From Marasmius tenuissimus (lineage: Eukaryota > Basidiomycota > Agaricomycetes > Agaricales > Marasmiaceae): a stretch of 64,000 nucleotides of DNA. The position numbers were made by a program, and so were the translations under genes. The DNA lies in contig JAQOTA010000060.1 in assembly GCA_029532415.1 (NCBI GenBank), positions 3,968,001 to 4,032,000 of the forward strand, given 5' to 3'. The notes below the pieces were generated by a model. The model did no database searches. It saw nothing but the letters and a program-made list of their open reading frames with translations, and was not told the DNA's origin. Below are positions 36,421 to 46,860 of the stretch, piece by piece. The stretch's first letter is position 1, and the number at the start of each line of letters is the position of its first letter.

Positions 36421-36894
36421 TGCAAGTGAATTCCTTTAGTTCTGGCTCTAATTACTTGCATGTTCCTCTGTTGCCTACTGAACTCGAGCTTACTGGCTGT
36501 ATGTCATATCCACCGGGCGATGATGCCGCAGGGGATGCAGATTTTCATTTTGCTTTGCCCTCGACACCATTGTTTCGCATCGGCTTTAATCCGTTATCTC
36601 GAATTTCCACCTAATTTAGGTTACATTTTGTCACATCTCGTTCTAGAATTTTCACCCTACCTACCATCCTACTCTTGGGTGTTGAATGCGCCCAAGGATA
36701 GGTCGATTAACACCCATATAAAATTTACCGAAATCACACCAACCTACAGCACCTGTTAATAGGTCGAATGTGACATCTCACTAATATATAGGTTGATTTG
36801 CGACCTAAGCCGCGCCCATAGTGAACAGCCACAACGACTCACACGATACTCGCAGCCACTCCCTTGACGACTCAGTCCAACTACAAACGACTCA

Positions 36895-38480
36895 CACTGG
36901 GGGCATTTTGATGTCAGATTCCATCTGTATGTAACATGTCATATTGCAGTCATATACAATAGGACAACTGTGACTGAAGGAAAGAGTTTTTGTATTAAAC
37001 TACAATTGTTCTGAGCAATAGAGAACCCAGAAAGCACCTTCACAGGCACAAGCATCAACATGAAAGCATTCTCTAAATCTGTGCCCGAGTTGATGTTGAG
37101 TGATATTCCGGGCTAAAGGGATAAGAAATTGTCTGTACGGGAACAAGCATCGACGTACTTACTCCGAACTTTTGGACCGTCAAGACTGTCCCTGGCTCGG
37201 CAGTGGCATTTGGTCCAGCCCGGCTCAGGACTGGTGGTCTAATAAGCCCTTCTTTTTGTTCAAGTGTGTGAGACTCAATATTAGTGAGTTTTGGTCAAAC
37301 ACAAAAGTTTCAAGGTGCGAGATAATATGAAGTCAACGCCCACATCCAGTCAGCTATATCATATCATATATGAGGTTAGAAAACGTGATAATCATTACTG
37401 CAGGGATCAACATCAAGTTATCAATGCCGTTGTAGGGCCGCAATACCAAAATACTTGCTGCCCTGGCTTATTTTTCGGCCTCTGCGAAGAAATCCGGTAC
37501 TAGTCTGGGGGGGGGGGGGGGAATTGCAACTTTTTGTGAAATTTCCCTCCCTCGCTCCTACACTGTACCTACCACAATTTCTTCATGATAAAAACATTTT
37601 ATATACTAAAGAATGCTTAACCTGATTTTCTAGGATTTTTCCCTTCTCCCCTTGTTGTGTCGGGCAATGTCCGAGAAGGGAACAAGAATTGCGACCCCTT
37701 TGGATCACGGTTTGTCACAACCGGCGGCCCTCAGCAAACTGACCAGGTAATGGAATCAGAGGCTCGCATACATCACCCACCAACTCTCTGTCAGTTTCAT
37801 TCGCTCCATCGAGCTCGCTCCCCGCCCCCTCCCACCCCAAAATTCAGTGCATAGACACCAATAGTATACCTTCAAATGACTATGTACTCATTACTGTGTA
37901 TTCGGTGCTATAATAGACTGTTCCTGAGCTGTCACATCCCTATCACGTCTAAAATTCCGATGTTTTTCGGGCCTCATTCCTCTTCCCTTCGACCTCTGAG
38001 CTAGCAGAGGTTATAGCAAGCCCTTGAGTACTATAATTTGCTTGGAAAAAATTCCCAAGACAAGGGAACGGCGGGAACACCTTTGTTCAAAAAATTTCGC
38101 ATATCCCCCCCCATCACAGATTGTGTGACAGAATAATAAGTGGGGTTTGTAGCTATCCTCACGGCTCGCTGAATGCCGAGCGCGGGCCACTGAGTTTGTT
38201 CCGAAACAAAGGATTTGGGCCCCGCTGCCGATGGCCAGTGTAATGATACCAAATTGGGTGTGCCCGTTGGACCTGGCACCTTCAACCTCCTTGTGTTTAC
38301 ATTGATGCTCGTCCCATCTTCTATCCTAGACTATCATGCATATTAAATTACAGTTTTGGACAGGAAATGGGCAGAAAGTTCCCATTGTGTCTTTTTTTTA
38401 GTCACGGTGGTCCCATCACATATGACTACAATCTGACATGCTACATACAGGTGGAATCTGACATCAAAATGCCCCCAGTG
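36895..38480. mobile_element. Non-autonomous CACTA-type element (1.59 kb)
   Basis: Begins CACTGGGGGCATTTTGATGT at 36895 and ends with its reverse complement at 38480. The terminal inverted repeats extend about 60 bp with few mismatches. TCA is duplicated on both sides (36892-36894 and 38481-38483), and the empty site is present in the 5' LTR. No transposase is encoded; the inside holds only short open frames and a G-run at about 37507-37520. Its ends differ from those of the 6.1-kb element, so a different transposase must have moved it. Confidence 0.92.
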
Positions 38481-38735
38481 TCACACGCTCGCGACTCAGC
38501 ACGACTCAGAGCGACTCCGGACCTAGACAGATTCCAGTATATAAGCCCAATGTACATACAACCTTTCCTCAGCTTAACAACTTGGTTAATACACCAGTGA
38601 AAGCCCACCTTGACCCTTGACCTTCGACACTTGACCTTCGACCCTCGACACTTGACTCTTGATTCTCGACCTTCGAACCTCGCCCTCGCTTAAAAGAGTG
38701 ACTTGAGGGGACACTAGCCATGCCCTACCATATCA

Positions 38736-39164
38736 GTCATCCCTTTACCGACATTCTAATGCACGAGTTTGATAGATAGCATAGTGAGTATACCAGTCTA
38801 TCATGGGAGGTAGGGGCATACTTGAGGTCTATCCAACTCGAACACGATGGAAACATCAAGCCCTCCCTTTTACATCATCCATGTTATGGGTTGCCATGTT
38901 GTGATAAGCCTCAAAGTAAGAAAGATGAGGCAGTCAGGAACAGTCAAAATTTTTGAGAGGTCTGTGGGTACTACTCACTATTCGAAGCCATTGAGCAGAG
39001 ATTGTGCTGTTACGGAACCCACAGTCACAAACCAATGGCGGTAGGAGCCCAGCCTGCCAAAGTAACATGTCGTAGCATTCTATTTTGAAGTTTGGCCAAT
39101 AAAGTCCATATACAGAGGCCGTATAGGAAGCGGGAAGTGCAAAGCCCAAGAGTTGCTGCATCAT
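38736..39164 (-). pseudogene. Heme-peroxidase-like gene, 5' portion (split copy)
   Basis: The minus strand reads MMQQLLGFALPASYTASVYG (a possible secretion signal), YDMLLWQAGLLPPL and STISAQWLRI. Then a 69-bp intron (38910-38978) leads to AYHNMATHNMDD, the distal heme-pocket region. A frameshift near 38860 moves to GGLDVSIVFELDRPQ. A 66-bp intron (38756-38821) follows, then NVGKGM, where the retrotransposon inserted. The sequence resumes at 25531 with DSIDDSIGF. It is damaged both by the frameshift and by the insertion. Confidence 0.75.
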
Positions 39165-40557
39165 GCAATGAGAGACCAGAGGTGGTTGTTGGTGTTGCTC
39201 ACGCCTAAAAAAAGCCTCTTATACCTGGAAAGACCAGGAAGGGATTCTTACCACCTCACCTAAGTGTACTTGAGACTTGGTGCCAACATACCAATATTTC
39301 TATTCCTTTTGACTTGCGCAGTATTTAGTGAGAACTGTATTCTATAAAGAATACCAAAGAAGATTGAATACATGAATAGAGTCCGACTACACTGACCTTT
39401 GTGCCTGAACATGTTTAATGTGCACAGTAAAGAGGATTGTACCCATCAATCACTTGGAGATGAAACATGTGATCTCAATATATATGAATGGCCCAGTAGC
39501 TTCCCGTTGGTCATCTGAAGTTGGTGAAAGCAGAAGCAGAGAGAATTTACTCTGCTGCTGACTTGTGGAGTCTTGGTCCGAGGTTTTGGCAGGCAATACG
39601 TTAGAGAAGCCAGGCAACTGGAAGTTGAGGCGTTGGCCAGCTACCCCCATCTTGAGTTCACAGCATTGAGGAACTATCAGATACCAGCTATAACACTCCT
39701 CAACACTAAAGGCTCTGGTTGGGATTGATGGTAGACTGTTGGGTGCCAGCAAATGTGTAGCTGGAATTGCTATATTCCTCCTGTTTCAAGGGGGTTTGAG
39801 AGCCTGAATCACAAGCATTTAAAGAAGTTAGCCTTGAGATAACATGATCAGTGAAGGTAAGAGTATCAGACAAACATGTTGATCCAAGGACACAGAGAAC
39901 TCAGCTCCTCTGCTGTCAATTTTGGTACTTAGGCTCATAGTTGGAAAAACACCAAAGAGCTTTGATAGTCTCAGCGATGGCTCCGGTGGCGAATTGAACG
40001 AGGTAAGGTGTGAGTTGAAGCATCCTGGAGTACTGAGATCAAGGAAAAGCTGAAATGAGAACAGAGTACTGGTAGCTAAGAGGGAAGAAAGCTTAGGGTA
40101 GTAGAAAAAGGTGAGTATTTGTGCATCATGTTATTAGGTATGAGGCTTATACAGCACCTCTCCAGGCCAACCTGGGTTTCAGGGTCCATCAACCCAGTGA
40201 TTGCAGTGGGCGCCAGCATTCATTCAAGCACAAAGTGACAGCATGCTTTGGGAGTTTCCTTACACAGGCAAGACCGAATAGACTTTTTCAGCTTCAGATA
40301 TTTGACAACACCTTAGGGCAGAGTCAATTCAAATATCTTGGAGCGACCCTGGAAATATTAGCAACAGCGAGTGAGCCCGAGCTGTGATAGAGAAGGCATG
40401 GTATATCTCATGAGCACTGTGAAAGCAGATGTTTGAGAGCTGAAGGAAACAAGGATAGGTGTACATGATACACAACCTCTGCAGGCTGATAACACTGTAT
40501 AGGCTAGAGAGTGTGATCAGGTTAAACACGCCAGTAACAAGGGAGACACGTGAACCT
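39165..40557. other. Degraded stretch with a second peroxygenase-like relic
   Basis: Minus-strand sequence at about 39885-39955 encodes a decayed copy of the segment around SSLCPWINM, similar to the peroxygenase fragment at 40558-41008. The rest is open frames without recognised motifs. Confidence 0.5.
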
Positions 40558-41008
40558 TCAAATTTCCAACTCTACCCCATATCCTTCCAAAGGCCAATTG
40601 AACTGTGAAGTAATCTTCTGAATCATGATGTTTCTTCTGTTCCGGGGAATGTAACCATAGTTGGTGAGACTGAGGGCAATTTTTAGCATCCAACTGCAAC
40701 TCAAACACTGGTGAACAAGAGATAAAAACATACATGTTGATCCAAGGACAAGGAGACCCTGAATCTCCTGCTCTCGGCTTCTGGTATGCATGAGCCTGAC
40801 GGTCATTGTAGCCTCGTTCAGGTTGAGCCATCGTGGTCATTGTGGTTGCACCAGTGCTGGGCACCAGAATGAGTATGAGGAGCTGAGCAAGAGCTAAGGC
40901 AATGAGAAGGTTGATTTTCTTGTAGAGGTTGATGTGAGATGTGGGGAGATGATGGGTAGCAGAGAAACTTGGGGATAAGCCTTTTATACTCCAGTTCTGA
41001 AACAGCAC
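40558..41008 (-). pseudogene. Aromatic peroxygenase / chloroperoxidase-like N-terminal fragment
   Basis: Exon 40735-41008 region and exon 40558-40693, joined by a 40-bp GT-AG intron. The first exon has a hydrophobic signal-like stretch (LLIALALAQLLILILVP) and then HAYQKPRAGDSGSPCPWIN. The PCP motif holds the cysteine that ligates heme in this family. The second exon has ALSLTNYGYIPRNRRNI, the conserved NHGYxPR region. The frame ends shortly after, at about 130 aa of visible family homology, where full enzymes are about 230-400 aa. The glutamate/acid region of the active site is not seen. It is likely a truncated gene. Peroxygenases are secreted heme-thiolate enzymes using hydrogen peroxide. 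Confidence 0.6.
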
Positions 41009-41817
41009 GCTGACCTATCTGCTTGGAGAACTGACCCTTGAGTAGGGTTCTCACACAGAGATTTGTGAGTGGTTGCTGTTTTGGCGAGGGTATTTCCTTT
41101 TCTGGCATTGCCGGCTTTGCTTGGGATTCCTGAGTCTTATGAACACTGCTTAGTGATTCTAGATGATAGATCTGTCAGTTTTAAGTAGAAAAGGACTGGT
41201 TGAAATGACTTACGCTTCAGGCTGACTCAAACATTCGTTGTTGAATGAACGTTGGCAGTAGTGACCATGGGTGGTATCCTGTCAGTGTTTTGTGAAGAGG
41301 CGGCCCTCAGGACTCCTGTATTTGGATGTTGCATACAGAGGCAGTCAAGCAAGTTGAATATGCTCTTCAATCTGGCAGCACAGGCACTGAGCAAGCCCAC
41401 AGCTACCAGTGCTCAGTGTAGAGGAAGATGAAGGACAGCATTGAAGATTGTGCCATTGAACTGTGAGAATCAGGAGTATAGGCACGTGGTACTGGCCCAA
41501 TACCTGACACATAGGTCTGATGCAGCCCACCCCCAGGGTCGTGTCATGGTCTCCTTTTCAACTCTGACCACAGCAAGACTGGGAAGGTCAGAAAATCCTT
41601 TCGCATCAACCTGGGTCACTGATCATTCTAACTAGCCCTCAGCACTGGATTATGGCAAACTTGAGCATGGACAGTCTCTCTCTGCTCTCCCGGCAACAAT
41701 GAGAAACATTTGCACTTTTTTGCTCTCCAGCAATTTTACAGGCAATGGGAGTCAGGATATCAACCTCAGAAACTGGAGTTCTCATCGCAGAAAGTCCAGC
41801 TCAGCAACCTCTTGTAA
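41009..41817. other. Intergenic, no supported gene
   Basis: No recognised coding, RNA or repeat signal. It presumably contains the promoters of the minus-strand peroxygenase relic and the plus-strand F-box gene. Confidence 0.5.
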
Positions 41818-43143
41818 ATGTTGCAAGAGATGGTGAATGAATGCAAACACTGCTTGACAGAGTCTGTCAAACAATGTGAAGCTGCTCACCTCTCAAAACC
41901 TCTCTATTTGTCCATCATATACCGCATTCCAGCCAAAATTCTGCTTCATATCTTCCGATACACATCATCCTCTATTGAAGACAATATCTTTGGCATTGGC
42001 CACATATGGGAGTCAACAGCATATGCCTTGAGCGCAGTGTGCAGGCAGTGGCAGGAGATCACTTTGATTATGCCAGAGCTATGGACAAGCCTTGAAGTGG
42101 ATCTAAGGAATGGGGACCAGATGCACCCAGCAGTGGCACTAATGCTCAAGCACTCCAAGGACGTACCAGTATCCTTCTATGTCACTGCCCCTCCCGGCAA
42201 TTATGGCTCATGGATAGGATTTAACAATGAAGACAAAGACAAGGAAAGCCCAGCCTACAAGGCTAGATGTCGTCAAGACAAAGTTCAATGGGAACTGATG
42301 GATCTTGTTGCTGAAAATAATGATCAATGGTGTAGCTTCAACATTGACACAGTCCATGAGGCAGTTCATGAATCTGTGGACTACACCTTCTCGGTGTCCG
42401 AGGATGACAAGAGGGCTGACCTGCCTCCTTTTCACAGACTGGAATGTGCTACCATTGATATGTTTCATTATGGGGCACCCACGATCTACAAGACGGTCAT
42501 GAAATATGCCCCTAATCTATCGACTCTCACTCTGAAGTACGATATCAAAGTCATGGATGAATATCTGGAAATACTGCCTCAGATAGCCAAGATACGACAC
42601 CTTATCCTCAAAGCCAGCATGATAGACCTGCCATGGACAGATCTCCTGTGTAGTTGCCCCCATCTCAAGTCTTTCGTCTACCAGGGTGATAAGCATCACG
42701 GTAGGCTTTTGGACTCGTGCAATCATCCAATTTATCAAAAACCTGACCAATCGGAACCACCTGTCGAATGCAAGGAGTTGGGATCAATATCTATTGATCT
42801 TGCCTGTCTCGACTATCATGGCCAACCTAACTATGATTTACTTAGCTCATTATTTACCACCATTAAAGTTCCCCTACTCCAATCTCTCACCATGTACGCT
42901 GAAGACCCCCATTTTGATACAAGCATCTTCACTTGGCCTTGTGAGATCATCATCTCATTCATTTCCGCTATACGGCTTGGTAAACTCACGGCTCTCAGTC
43001 TCAAGGACTTACCCGTAGATGCTAGCGATCTGTTAGTGCTATTGGAGTTGACTGCATTTTTAGAGGAGCTTGTTGAGTCCAGACTACCAGATATATGGAC
43101 TGTTGTATTGGGCCCCATCTATGCTTCAATTGTTTCACTATGA
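41818..43143 (+). CDS. F-box domain protein (441 aa), C-terminus altered
   Basis: Intronless frame from the ATG at 41818 to the TGA at 43141. The N-terminal region includes an F-box-like helix IPAKILLHIFRYTSS, then a segment SAVCRQWQEITLIMPELWTS typical of agaricomycete F-box proteins. Leucine-rich repeat-like segments follow (APNLSTLTLKYD, IRHLILKASMIDLPW, CPHLKSFVYQG, LTALSLKDLPVDASDLL). F-box proteins recruit substrates to SCF ubiquitin ligases. The last 14 or so residues appear to be read from a copia-like LTR starting at 43101, so the natural C-terminus may have been replaced by a transposon insertion. Confidence 0.75.
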   Translation: MLQEMVNECKHCLTESVKQCEAAHLSKPLYLSIIYRIPAKILLHIFRYTSSSIEDNIFGIGHIWESTAYALSAVCRQWQEITLIMPELWTSLEVDLRNGDQMHPAVALMLKHSKDVPVSFYVTAPPGNYGSWIGFNNEDKDKESPAYKARCRQDKVQWELMDLVAENNDQWCSFNIDTVHEAVHESVDYTFSVSEDDKRADLPPFHRLECATIDMFHYGAPTIYKTVMKYAPNLSTLTLKYDIKVMDEYLEILPQIAKIRHLILKASMIDLPWTDLLCSCPHLKSFVYQGDKHHGRLLDSCNHPIYQKPDQSEPPVECKELGSISIDLACLDYHGQPNYDLLSSLFTTIKVPLLQSLTMYAEDPHFDTSIFTWPCEIIISFISAIRLGKLTALSLKDLPVDASDLLVLLELTAFLEELVESRLPDIWTVVLGPIYASIVSL

Positions 43144-43231
43144 TCTATGCTATTCCTAGTCACTCCTGTTATAGTAGCTACAGCCACCTCTGTATAGTAT
43201 ATAAGTAGCTCTGTATCTACATGCAATACCA
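43101..43231 (+). repeat. Candidate copia LTR
   Basis: Starts TGTTGTATTG and ends GCAATACCA, forming the short inverted TG...CA ends of an LTR. It contains TATATAAG near 43197. It lies upstream of a copia-type gag relic in the right orientation. No second LTR was found and no primer-binding site was recognised, so the call is tentative. Confidence 0.4.
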
Positions 43232-43515
43232 GTACTTTTACTACTCTTGTTGCTGCCTCTAAGCCTATCTCCAGATGAGCTAGTCTGTCCCATGCTGCCA
43301 CTGTGTGGGCAGGACCTCTGCCTCAACAGGTTATGGGCCCCAGTGCCTTATCAATGTGCACCTTTACTGAGTGCTGCCTATGATGATGCGCTATTGTGGT
43401 TGTTGGACTCGATAACCATTGTGACTGCTTAATTGCTGTTGTGATGGGCAGACCGTGAACACCAGTTCTGGACCTGTGAAGTCGACATCTTCATTGATGG
43501 TTGACGATGGTGGAC

Positions 43516-44175
43516 TAGTGTTGCCAACAGTTTGGTTTGAACCATCGGTTTGATGGTTTGAGACTGAACCATAACCGGACTGGGGGCCAAAACAGTTCCG
43601 AAAATAACTGTGCCCCCAGTTTGGTTTTTGCTGGTTTTCAACCGGTTTAATGGTGGTTCAACCAGATTAAAATTCAGTTTTTTTTTGACAATATTCACTG
43701 GAATACAGGCACCAAATTTATAGATGGACAACATTTACAAGGGAAAAAATCAGTTCAGCATCAAATCCTATACTTTTTATTATCCAGTTGTGGTTGTTGC
43801 CGCCAGGTTTGAGCTCGCCGGCGCTAGTAGAGGCAGTCCTGCTGCTATAAGTGCCGGTGACAAAGCATGAGAAAAATGACCCACCAGTGGGTTTTCATGT
43901 GATAGTGAGTCAAAGGTTGACTCCCTTAATATTTTCCGCAATTTCCTATTATTTTAGACATAGTTTTATTCATTTCTACTAGTGTATACAATAGCTACAT
44001 GGTATAAACATTGAGAAAACCCAAGGATATGGGCAAAAAATAAAAGCTGGTTGAACCACGGTTAAACCAGTTCCATTGGTTCTGGAACCGGACCGGATAT
44101 GTCCAATGGTTCAGTCTGAACCAATTTGGGTAAACTGAACCAAACCCGGACCAAACCGAACTGTTGGCATCACTA
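43516..44175. mobile_element. hAT-type non-autonomous element (660 bp), copy 1
   Basis: Begins TAGTGTTGCCAACAG and ends CTGTTGGCATCACTA, so the terminal inverted repeats match TAGTGWTGCCAACAG. The flanking 8 bp TGGTGGAC is duplicated exactly (43508-43515 and 44176-44183), the hAT signature. The inside is rich in GGTTTGAACC-like motifs and codes for nothing recognised. It sits between the candidate copia LTR and gag. Confidence 0.92.
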
Positions 44176-44296
44176 TGGTGGACTGTGTCCCCAACAACAA
44201 TTGATGGCTATCACTGTTGACTGTGCAGTGATTTCTTTTATCATTGCCTATGATGATGAACCTATGCTGATTGTTGTTTTATTACTCCAGATCACT

Positions 44297-45355
44297 ATGG
44301 CTCCTGTTATGTCTACCCTCACTCCCACCATTGAAGTATTCAATGGTGTCAATCCTCCTTTTCGCAAGTGGTCCAAAGGTCTTTCCACCTATGCAATGAT
44401 CAACGAGTTTTATGACCATTATACTGGGGAAGCTAAGATCCCTGTTGTGCCGGTCAAATCAACTGCTCCGGTACAACCTCAACCAACTACGACTATGACT
44501 GGGACTGGTGAGAGTGTGCGAGAGACTATTGTTCCTTTCCCTGCCACCACTATGACCCAGTACCGTGCTGATGTTAAGAAGTATGAGAAAGATGTTGAGA
44601 AGTGGGGAAAGGACATGGAGAAGCATGACAAGGTTATGCGTTGTTGGAAGAAGCTTGAGAATAAGGCTATTGGTGTGTTGCAAGCCACTACCATACTGGC
44701 TGTGCAGACTGTCATGGACGACAATACATTCTCTGCTAAACAATGATATGATGCTATTGAAGAGAGGTTTGCTGCACGGACTTCTGTCTCCATTTGGGCG
44801 GACTTCAAGGCAATCATGGACTTTTGTTTGTCTGGTGGCAACCCCATTCCCGAAATTGCCAAACTCGAACTTCTCTTTGATCAACTTTATGAAGCCTCCA
44901 TTGAACTTCCTGATCTCATTAAAGCCATGCTCCTACCCTCCATTCTTCCTCAACAATGGTCAAATGCTCGCAAATTCGCTATGAACGGCAACTCTCCTGC
45001 TGAGCTTACTTTTAAAGTTGCTCGCGAAGCTGTTGTCAACCACTACAAAGCCTGGAAACCCACCCCTCTTGCGTTGCGTATCTCTTCTGTCAAGAAGAAG
45101 GACAGGAACCCGAAGTTTAACCAACAGTCCAATTCTCCTTCATCGTCGTCTAACAATAACAACCAGTCAAATAACGACAATGACCAGAAGAAGAAGAACA
45201 ACCAATGTGGCAGGAAGAAGACGGGTGATTCTCAGGACAACGAGGGTGACTCCTCTCACAAGGATCATTCTCATATTGCGTCCCTTGCTCATTTGTCCAT
45301 CTCCTCACCCCCCATCATTCCTGATACTCCATCTGTTGTACATCCCACAGACTGA
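44297..45355 (+). pseudogene. Ty1/copia-type Gag relic
   Basis: From the ATG at 44297 the frame reads IEVFNGVNPPFRKWSKGL and charged helices (KKYEKDVEKWGKDMEKHDK). It meets a TGA at 44744-44746, then continues in the same frame (YDAIEERFAARTSVSIWADF, LLFDQLYEASIELPDL, LLPSILPQQW) to a Ser/Asn/Lys-rich tail ending at 45355. The helices match the copia gag (UBN2-type) domain. The zinc knuckle is reduced to QCGRKKT without the following His and Cys. No copia protease, integrase or RT follows, so only the 5' part of the element remains. Confidence 0.65.
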
Positions 45356-46149
45356 TCCCGGGATCCACACCACATGCAGTGTTTCTCTGGTGCTACTTCT
45401 AGTGGTACTATTTTTGAGAATGCTCAGGCTGCTCACAGTCTTGCCAATCGTCTTGGTGTTCCCAAGTATGCCCACGTCCTTGAACCTATGAAACAGGGAT
45501 ATGCGGCTGCTTCCTCTTCCTCCCTTAAGCATTGTATTGATGGTCCCTTCTCCTCTGCTCCACCTGCAAAGCTACTGTCCTCAAAACATGGGCTGGGGAG
45601 CCGGCTTCAACAAAGGCATTCTTTAAGGTCTACTGGAATACCTCAGTCCCTTTGGGTCTAAGCAAATGTGGTCAGAAAAATGAAAGAATATGTTGAAAAA
45701 TCGACTGATACGCACATTTGGAGGCCGTCTACGGCAAGTCTACGGGCCTGTGATAGAAATTGAAACCTCCAAATTAGCGTGTAGTAGACTCGGAGACCCA
45801 AACATTCAAACTCACAGTGAGAATGTAGGCCTTGCCAGCACATCTGGGGTCTCTGGGCACGCCTAGTGGCCACTGGGTAAAGAGTTGAAGATACCTTCCC
45901 ACGGGGTAAGGGGTAAAATTTACCTCTCGCAGCTCGAAGCTTTGTATTTCCAAGTCTGGGAATTGACCTCACCCCACTCAAGAACAAGCAATTCCCAAAG
46001 TTGCCTTGACACTAAGTCAGCCAGGTATAGTAGACGAGCAGATATGTAAGCTCTTGGAGATGACGGTTTAAACTCCTGCGTTCAAAAGTGTTCATGAGTG
46101 GTTTTTGGGGTCTTCAATGGCAGAGCTGATGAAAATAATGGATTGATAC
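45356..46149. other. No supported gene
   Basis: Starts with a possible tail of the copia relic (open frame 45374-45661) and then sequence without recognised features. Confidence 0.45.
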
Positions 46150-46860
46150 GCGAGAAGCAAGACCTTCCGGCCTTCTATACCATCGGCAGTTGGCTTGGCC
46201 CAGCAATCCGCTATTGTTTTTACTGCCACCGAGACGCAAGAATATAAACTTCTCGTGGCATATCTAGAGCAAGATGCTGGGGCAACTGCTTGGGTGTAAG
46301 TTGCTTGTGCACCTTTGGATTCCTTGTTTGTTTGAAACTTATGCTCTCCAACAGATCCATGACCAAAATTACGGGAAACTTGATGAAGTGCGCTACGCCT
46401 ACCTTCCGTTGGTCATTCAAAAGCTGATTCATACTTCTACCAGTGTTCTTGCTGATCTTATGCTTGTGGGTTCATTGTCCCGCTTTTCACAGATTGTGTA
46501 AAACTCTAATCCCATGCTTTTCCGACGTAGATTCATCGCTGCTATATCGTCTGGGGATCCAACAGGGTGTTACTGTACACCTTCATCCTTGTTGCCCTTG
46601 TTCTCAATGGTACGCCTTCTCAATACACTTTCTCTCCCTTTGAGAATTGGTCACTAACCGAAGCACTAGGCGTCGGTCTCACAATATCCATTCTGGCGTC
46701 CTTGGGACTGGGGGTTCCTTCCTTGTACAACCTTTATCTCACGGCCAGAAAAATAAACATGGGGTGGTCCATAACTAACACAGTGTTCAATAAACTGCTG
46801 TCCCTTTTGACCGGTAAGTCCTCACGAGACACTGACAGCGACTGATTCGTTAATTCCGGT

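Larger units (their letters stand above)
30749..36823. mobile_element. CACTA-type DNA transposon (6.1 kb), two divergent genes
   Basis: The ends are CACTGTACCGG at 30749 and, inverted, CACTATGGGCG at 36823, imperfect terminal repeats of about 35 bp. The flanking AAC is duplicated (30746-30748 and 36824-36826), and the unoccupied site is preserved in the 5' LTR. The subterminal regions carry five copies of ATAGGTYGA (30833, 30972, 36698, 36759, 36788), as expected for transposase binding sites. Inside are a minus-strand accessory gene and a plus-strand Tnp2-like transposase. Confidence 0.93.
25532..38735 (+). mobile_element. Ty3/gypsy LTR retrotransposon with two nested CACTA insertions
   Basis: The element starts TGTTACG at 25532 and ends TATCA at 38735. 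It is flanked by a 5-bp target duplication GTCAT (25527-25531 and 38736-38740), the hallmark of integrase-mediated insertion. The order is 5' LTR, an accessory frame, gag with a zinc knuckle, protease, RT-RNase H, integrase, 3' LTR, which is the gypsy order. It is defective: an RT-core deletion, a 3' pol deletion reaching into the LTR, premature TGAs and a frameshift. The 3' LTR is interrupted by elements at 30749-36823 and 36895-38480. Its insertion disrupted the heme-peroxidase gene on the minus strand. Confidence 0.93.
30547..38735 (+). repeat. 3' LTR in three pieces
   Basis: The pieces 30547-30748, 36827-36894 and 38484-38735 join to about 522 bp matching the 5' LTR. The first six bases of the LTR are missing: pol sequence ending ACAACC abuts GATTCACC. 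Both breaks inside the LTR are explained by nested CACTA elements with 3-bp duplications. Confidence 0.92.
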
